DNA of 9,278 nt. Origin: an uncultured Clostridia bacterium. Its GTDB lineage: Bacteria > Bacillota_I > Bacilli_A > RF39 > UBA660. The stretch lies in assembly GCA_948433815.1 (NCBI GenBank), contig CAOJDZ010000014.1, positions 1 through 9,278 on the forward strand, in the 5' to 3' direction. The position numbers were made by a program, and so were the translations under genes. The notes under the pieces were generated by a model that saw only the letters and a list, made by a program, of their open reading frames with translations, had not been told where the DNA came from and did not search any database. Below, in pieces: positions 6,457 to 9,278 of this stretch; position 1 is the first letter of the stretch, and every line of letters begins with the position of its first letter.

Positions 6457-7355
6457 TGAAAGCATTTAGAATATTAATAAATAACATCGCAGATGGTTTT
6501 AAAAGTGTATTTAGAAACTTTTCATTAAGCCTAGCAAGCATCTCATGTATAACTATAACATTAATTTTAGTAGGTATATCTATTATACTTTCTGAAAATG
6601 TTAATAAGTTCACTGATGATATTGAAAAAGATGTTACTATAGTAGTTTACATAGACAAAGATGCAACTGAAGAAGATAAAGAAGCGATAAAAATAAATAT
6701 TAATTTATTGCCTAATATAGAAAGTATAGAATTTTTATCTAAAGAAGACATAAGAAAAGATATGTCTACTGAATCAGATGAACTTGGTACTATATTAAGT
6801 GGATATGATGAAGCAACTAACCCTTTATTAGATGAATATTTAGTTAAGGTAAAAGACACAGAAAAAATTGGAGAAACTGCTACAGCTATAAAAGAAATTG
6901 AGAAAATTAACACAGTAAAATATGGCGAAGGAATGGTTGAAGAATTAGTCAAAATATTTAACATAATAAAGAAAATAACAATAGTTATAGTTGTAGGCCT
7001 AGTAATAGTAACAGCTTTCTTAATTAGTAATACTATTAAAATCACTATAAATAATAGAAAAAGACAAATAGAAATAATGCGTTTAGTCGGAGCCTCAAAC
7101 TCTTATATTAAATTACCATTCTTCTTTGAAGGTATTATTTTAGGATTCTTAGGAAGTATTATACCAATATTCTTAACTTGTTATGGTTACATTTTCTTAT
7201 ATCAAAAAATGGAAGGTGTATTATTTACTGAAGTTATAACTTTAGTTAACCCAGATAAAATATTATTTACTTTAAGTTTAATACTTCTTAGTATTGGTGT
7301 AGTTGTCGGTGCTTTAGGTTCTTACCGTGCTGTAAGGAGGTACTTAAAGATATAA
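6456..7355 (+). CDS. ftsX: Cell-division ABC transporter permease FtsX
   Basis: The membrane half of FtsEX, 299 residues. It shows the family plan: cytosolic N-terminus with GFKSVFRNFSLSLASIS (14-30), TM1 (about 24-46), a large extracellular loop (about 47-172) that in relatives binds the wall hydrolase or its activator, TM2 (about 173-195), the cytosolic stretch with RKRQIEIMRLVGAS (201-214) that contacts the ATPase, TM3 (about 222-246) and TM4 (about 268-289), ending in the basic tail RAVRRYLKI. The loop begins with KDVTIVVYIDKDATEEDKEAI, a typical FtsX segment. The start overlaps the ftsE stop in TAATG and its own stop overlaps the next ATG in the same way, so ftsE, ftsX and the hydrolase are translated as a coupled set. 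Confidence 0.96.
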   Translation: MKAFRILINNIADGFKSVFRNFSLSLASISCITITLILVGISIILSENVNKFTDDIEKDVTIVVYIDKDATEEDKEAIKININLLPNIESIEFLSKEDIRKDMSTESDELGTILSGYDEATNPLLDEYLVKVKDTEKIGETATAIKEIEKINTVKYGEGMVEELVKIFNIIKKITIVIVVGLVIVTAFLISNTIKITINNRKRQIEIMRLVGASNSYIKLPFFFEGIILGFLGSIIPIFLTCYGYIFLYQKMEGVLFTEVITLVNPDKILFTLSLILLSIGVVVGALGSYRAVRRYLKI

Positions 7356-8551
7356 TGAAAAAATTAGTAGTAATAGTAACAATACTTGCTTTCTTAGTAT
7401 TTCCATTAATAACAAACGCAGAAGCAGTAACTTTTGGAGACTTATTAGATGAACTAGAAGCATTTGAAAAACAAAGACGAGAAGAAAATGAACAAAAACA
7501 ATTAACTCAAGCGGAATTTGATAGAACAAGTAAAGAAATAGTATCGATAGAAAATGAAATAACTTCGTTAAATAAAAGAATAGAAGAAGCAACAGAAGAA
7601 ATCGCAAAATTAGAAAAAGAAATAATTTCTAAGCAAGAAGAAATAGATAGAACATTAACATTTCTTCAAATCTCAAGTGGAGAAAAATCATATCTAGAAT
7701 ATGTATTTAAGGCAAAATCATTCACTGATTTCATTCATAGAATTTCTATTGTAGAACAACTAAGTAAAAACAATAAAAACTTAATCAAAGAAATGAATGA
7801 TTTAATTAAGAAAAATAATGACCTAAAAGATAAATTAGCTAAAGATATTAAAGAGGAAGAGAAAAAACGAGGAGAATTAAAAGATAAATTAGCATCTTTA
7901 GGAAGTAAAATAGAAGAAATAGATGAAATAGTAATAGATATAGATAAAGATATTGCCTCAGCAAAAGAAACTATAAAAACATATGAAGATTTAGGTTGTA
8001 CAAAAAGAGAAGATGTGCTAACAGTATGCGCTAAAGGAATGCCTACAGCTACAGGATTTATAAGACCTATTACTAAAGGTGTGGTTACTAGTGACTACGG
8101 TTATAGAACTCACCCAGTAACAGGTGCAGTTCAATCGTTCCATAGCGGAATTGATATGTCTCTATCAAACGCAGAAGGAACAAGTGTATATGCCGCAGCA
8201 CCAGGAGTTGTAGCATCTAGAATATATAGGTCGTCTTGTGGAGGAAATATTTTATTCATTCATCATAATGTTAATGGATATAGATATACAACAGTATATA
8301 TGCATTTATTGAGTTTCAATGATGACTATAAACCAGGGGCTGTCGTAACAGCTAACTCTGAAATAGGAAAAATGGGCGGTTGGTCAACTAGCACGTCTCA
8401 TGGTGGATATGACAAGTGTACTACAGGAGCACACCTACACTTCACCATGGCAACAGGATTTAGAACTGCTGTTGATTATCGTTCTTACTTAATTGATCCG
8501 GATACAAAGGTTTATTTCCCTAACGGTTGGTGGTACTCTAGAACTTGGTAA
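7355..8551 (+). CDS. Secreted coiled-coil M23 peptidoglycan hydrolase, likely FtsEX effector
   Basis: A 398-residue exported protein. It has a signal peptide (1-24, likely cleaved after AEA), two long Glu/Lys-rich coiled-coil stretches (about 30-105 and 135-212) separated by YLEYVFKAKSFTDFIHRI (113-130), and a C-terminal M23 domain (about 230-398). The zinc site is complete: H263 and D267 (HSGID), H317 (YMHL), H360 and H362 (AHLHF). The plan resembles Bacillus CwlO, streptococcal PcsB and E. coli EnvC, all governed by FtsEX, but those carry NlpC/P60, CHAP or a catalytically dead LytM domain respectively. The conserved middle segment in this family is the part expected to bind the FtsX loop. 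Four cysteines (215, 225, 295, 354) could form two disulfides. The ATG overlaps the ftsX stop (TAATG); AAGGAGG lies at 7334-7340, an unusually long 14 bases away. It could be called EnvC-like or PcsB-like; I give no symbol. Confidence 0.93.
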   Translation: MKKLVVIVTILAFLVFPLITNAEAVTFGDLLDELEAFEKQRREENEQKQLTQAEFDRTSKEIVSIENEITSLNKRIEEATEEIAKLEKEIISKQEEIDRTLTFLQISSGEKSYLEYVFKAKSFTDFIHRISIVEQLSKNNKNLIKEMNDLIKKNNDLKDKLAKDIKEEEKKRGELKDKLASLGSKIEEIDEIVIDIDKDIASAKETIKTYEDLGCTKREDVLTVCAKGMPTATGFIRPITKGVVTSDYGYRTHPVTGAVQSFHSGIDMSLSNAEGTSVYAAAPGVVASRIYRSSCGGNILFIHHNVNGYRYTTVYMHLLSFNDDYKPGAVVTANSEIGKMGGWSTSTSHGGYDKCTTGAHLHFTMATGFRTAVDYRSYLIDPDTKVYFPNGWWYSRTW

Positions 8552-8560
8552 GGAAGTGAT
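8550..8560 (+). promoter_or_regulatory. Shine-Dalgarno site of whiA
   Basis: AAGGAAGTGAT matches the 16S-complementary sequence AAGGAGGTGAT at ten of eleven positions and overlaps the stop codon of the M23 gene. The ATG at 8564 follows three bases after its end. It fixes the whiA start and suggests co-transcription with the ftsEX genes, since only 12 bases separate the two reading frames. Confidence 0.75.
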
Positions 8561-8563
8561 ATA

Positions 8564-9278
8564 ATGTCTTTTACAACAAACATAAAAAATGAAATACTAA
8601 ATATAGAATATCCAAAGTCAGAAATAATTGCAGAATTATCAGCCATAGTAAACATAGGCGCAACATTAGAAAAAAATAAATTCTCTATTTATTTAGAAAA
8701 TATAGGTGTATCTAGAAGAATATATAAATTAATAAAAGATACATTTAATGTAGAAATAGAATTAAATAAAGAAGAAATAAATAGACTAAATAAAAAATAT
8801 CTAATGCATATTACTGTAAAAGATACTGATAGAAAAATTTTAAAAACCTTAAACATAATAAATGAACAGGGAAATAGAAAAAGAAAACCAAGTGAATTTA
8901 TTTATGACAGTATAGAAGAAAAAAAAGCATACTTACGAGGTGCTTTTCTAATATGTGGTAGTGTTAATGACCCTAAAACAAGTAGATATCATCTAGAATT
9001 TATAATTGAAAATAAAACAACCGCTGACTTTATAAATAGTTTATTAAACAGTCTAAACTATAATAGCAAAGTATTAAAAAGAGAAAAACATTACATGGTT
9101 TATCTAAAAGAATCAGAAAGAATAAGTGATTTTATAAAATTATTAAATGCTTACACTTCCCTATTCTATTACGAAGACATAAGAATATATAGAGATCATA
9201 AAAATATGACTAATAGATTAAATAACTGTGAACAAGCTAACATAGATAAAATAGTGTTTTCTTCAAATGAACAACTAG
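8564..9278 (+). CDS. whiA: DNA-binding regulator WhiA, C-terminus cut off by window end
   Basis: The first 238 residues of WhiA, whose full length is usually a little over 300. It starts MSFTTNIKNEI, like Bacillus WhiA, and contains the LAGLIDADG-homing-endonuclease-like fold without nuclease function. The diagnostic stretch is YLRGAFLICGSVNDP (123-137), then RYHLEF, KREKHYMVYLKESERI (172-187) and EDIRIYRDHKNMTNRLNNCEQAN (split across 204-226). The frame stays open to the last base, so the C-terminal helix-turn-helix DNA-binding domain lies beyond the window. In actinobacteria WhiA switches on division genes; in Bacillus it affects division and chromosome segregation. Here it follows ftsEX and the hydrolase, and not rapZ-yvcK as in many Firmicutes, although those genes might be elsewhere. 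Confidence 0.95.
   Translation, partial: MSFTTNIKNEILNIEYPKSEIIAELSAIVNIGATLEKNKFSIYLENIGVSRRIYKLIKDTFNVEIELNKEEINRLNKKYLMHITVKDTDRKILKTLNIINEQGNRKRKPSEFIYDSIEEKKAYLRGAFLICGSVNDPKTSRYHLEFIIENKTTADFINSLLNSLNYNSKVLKREKHYMVYLKESERISDFIKLLNAYTSLFYYEDIRIYRDHKNMTNRLNNCEQANIDKIVFSSNEQL

Overview
The window is very AT-rich DNA from a low-GC Firmicutes-type bacterium. All nine tryptophan codons that I can place are TGG, and no TGA occurs inside a real gene, so the standard bacterial code fits and the TGA=Trp Mycoplasma code does not. Two peptidoglycan hydrolase genes, FtsEX and WhiA point to a walled Gram-positive cell. An uncultured member of Bacilli near RF39, Erysipelotrichia or Acholeplasma-like lineages is plausible, but this is inference and no species can be named.

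Layout: all genes lie on the + strand, tightly packed. (1) Positions 1-254 hold a small unrecognised membrane-anchored ORF whose true start may lie outside the window. (2) A good promoter at 303-331 opens a five-gene operon: rplI (bL9), dnaB/dnaC (replicative helicase), a membrane-anchored LysM-G5-M23 wall hydrolase, walJ/yycJ (metallo-beta-lactamase fold) and rlmH (23S rRNA methyltransferase). Genes abut or overlap by 1-8 bases, and a stem-loop terminator at 4811-4845 ends the unit. (3) A second promoter at 4825-4853 overlaps that terminator and drives a YitT-family membrane protein, ftsE, ftsX, a secreted coiled-coil M23 hydrolase and whiA, which runs off the right edge without its C-terminal helix-turn-helix.

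How the genes fit together: the first operon resembles a condensed version of the Bacillus rplI-dnaC...walRKHIJ...rlmH region. The WalRK two-component genes are absent and a wall hydrolase gene sits in the gap. The second operon pairs the FtsEX transporter with its likely extracellular effector. That effector has the CwlO/PcsB/EnvC-type plan of signal peptide, coiled coil and hydrolase domain, here with an intact M23 zinc site. The window therefore links ribosome, replication and wall-growth functions.

The most notable points are the hydrolase in place of walRK, a His-to-Asp change at a zinc ligand in the first M23 protein, the FtsEX-M23 pairing with four cysteines in the effector, and the terminator/promoter overlap. 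I see no mobile element, CRISPR array, RNA gene or clearly new defence-type system.
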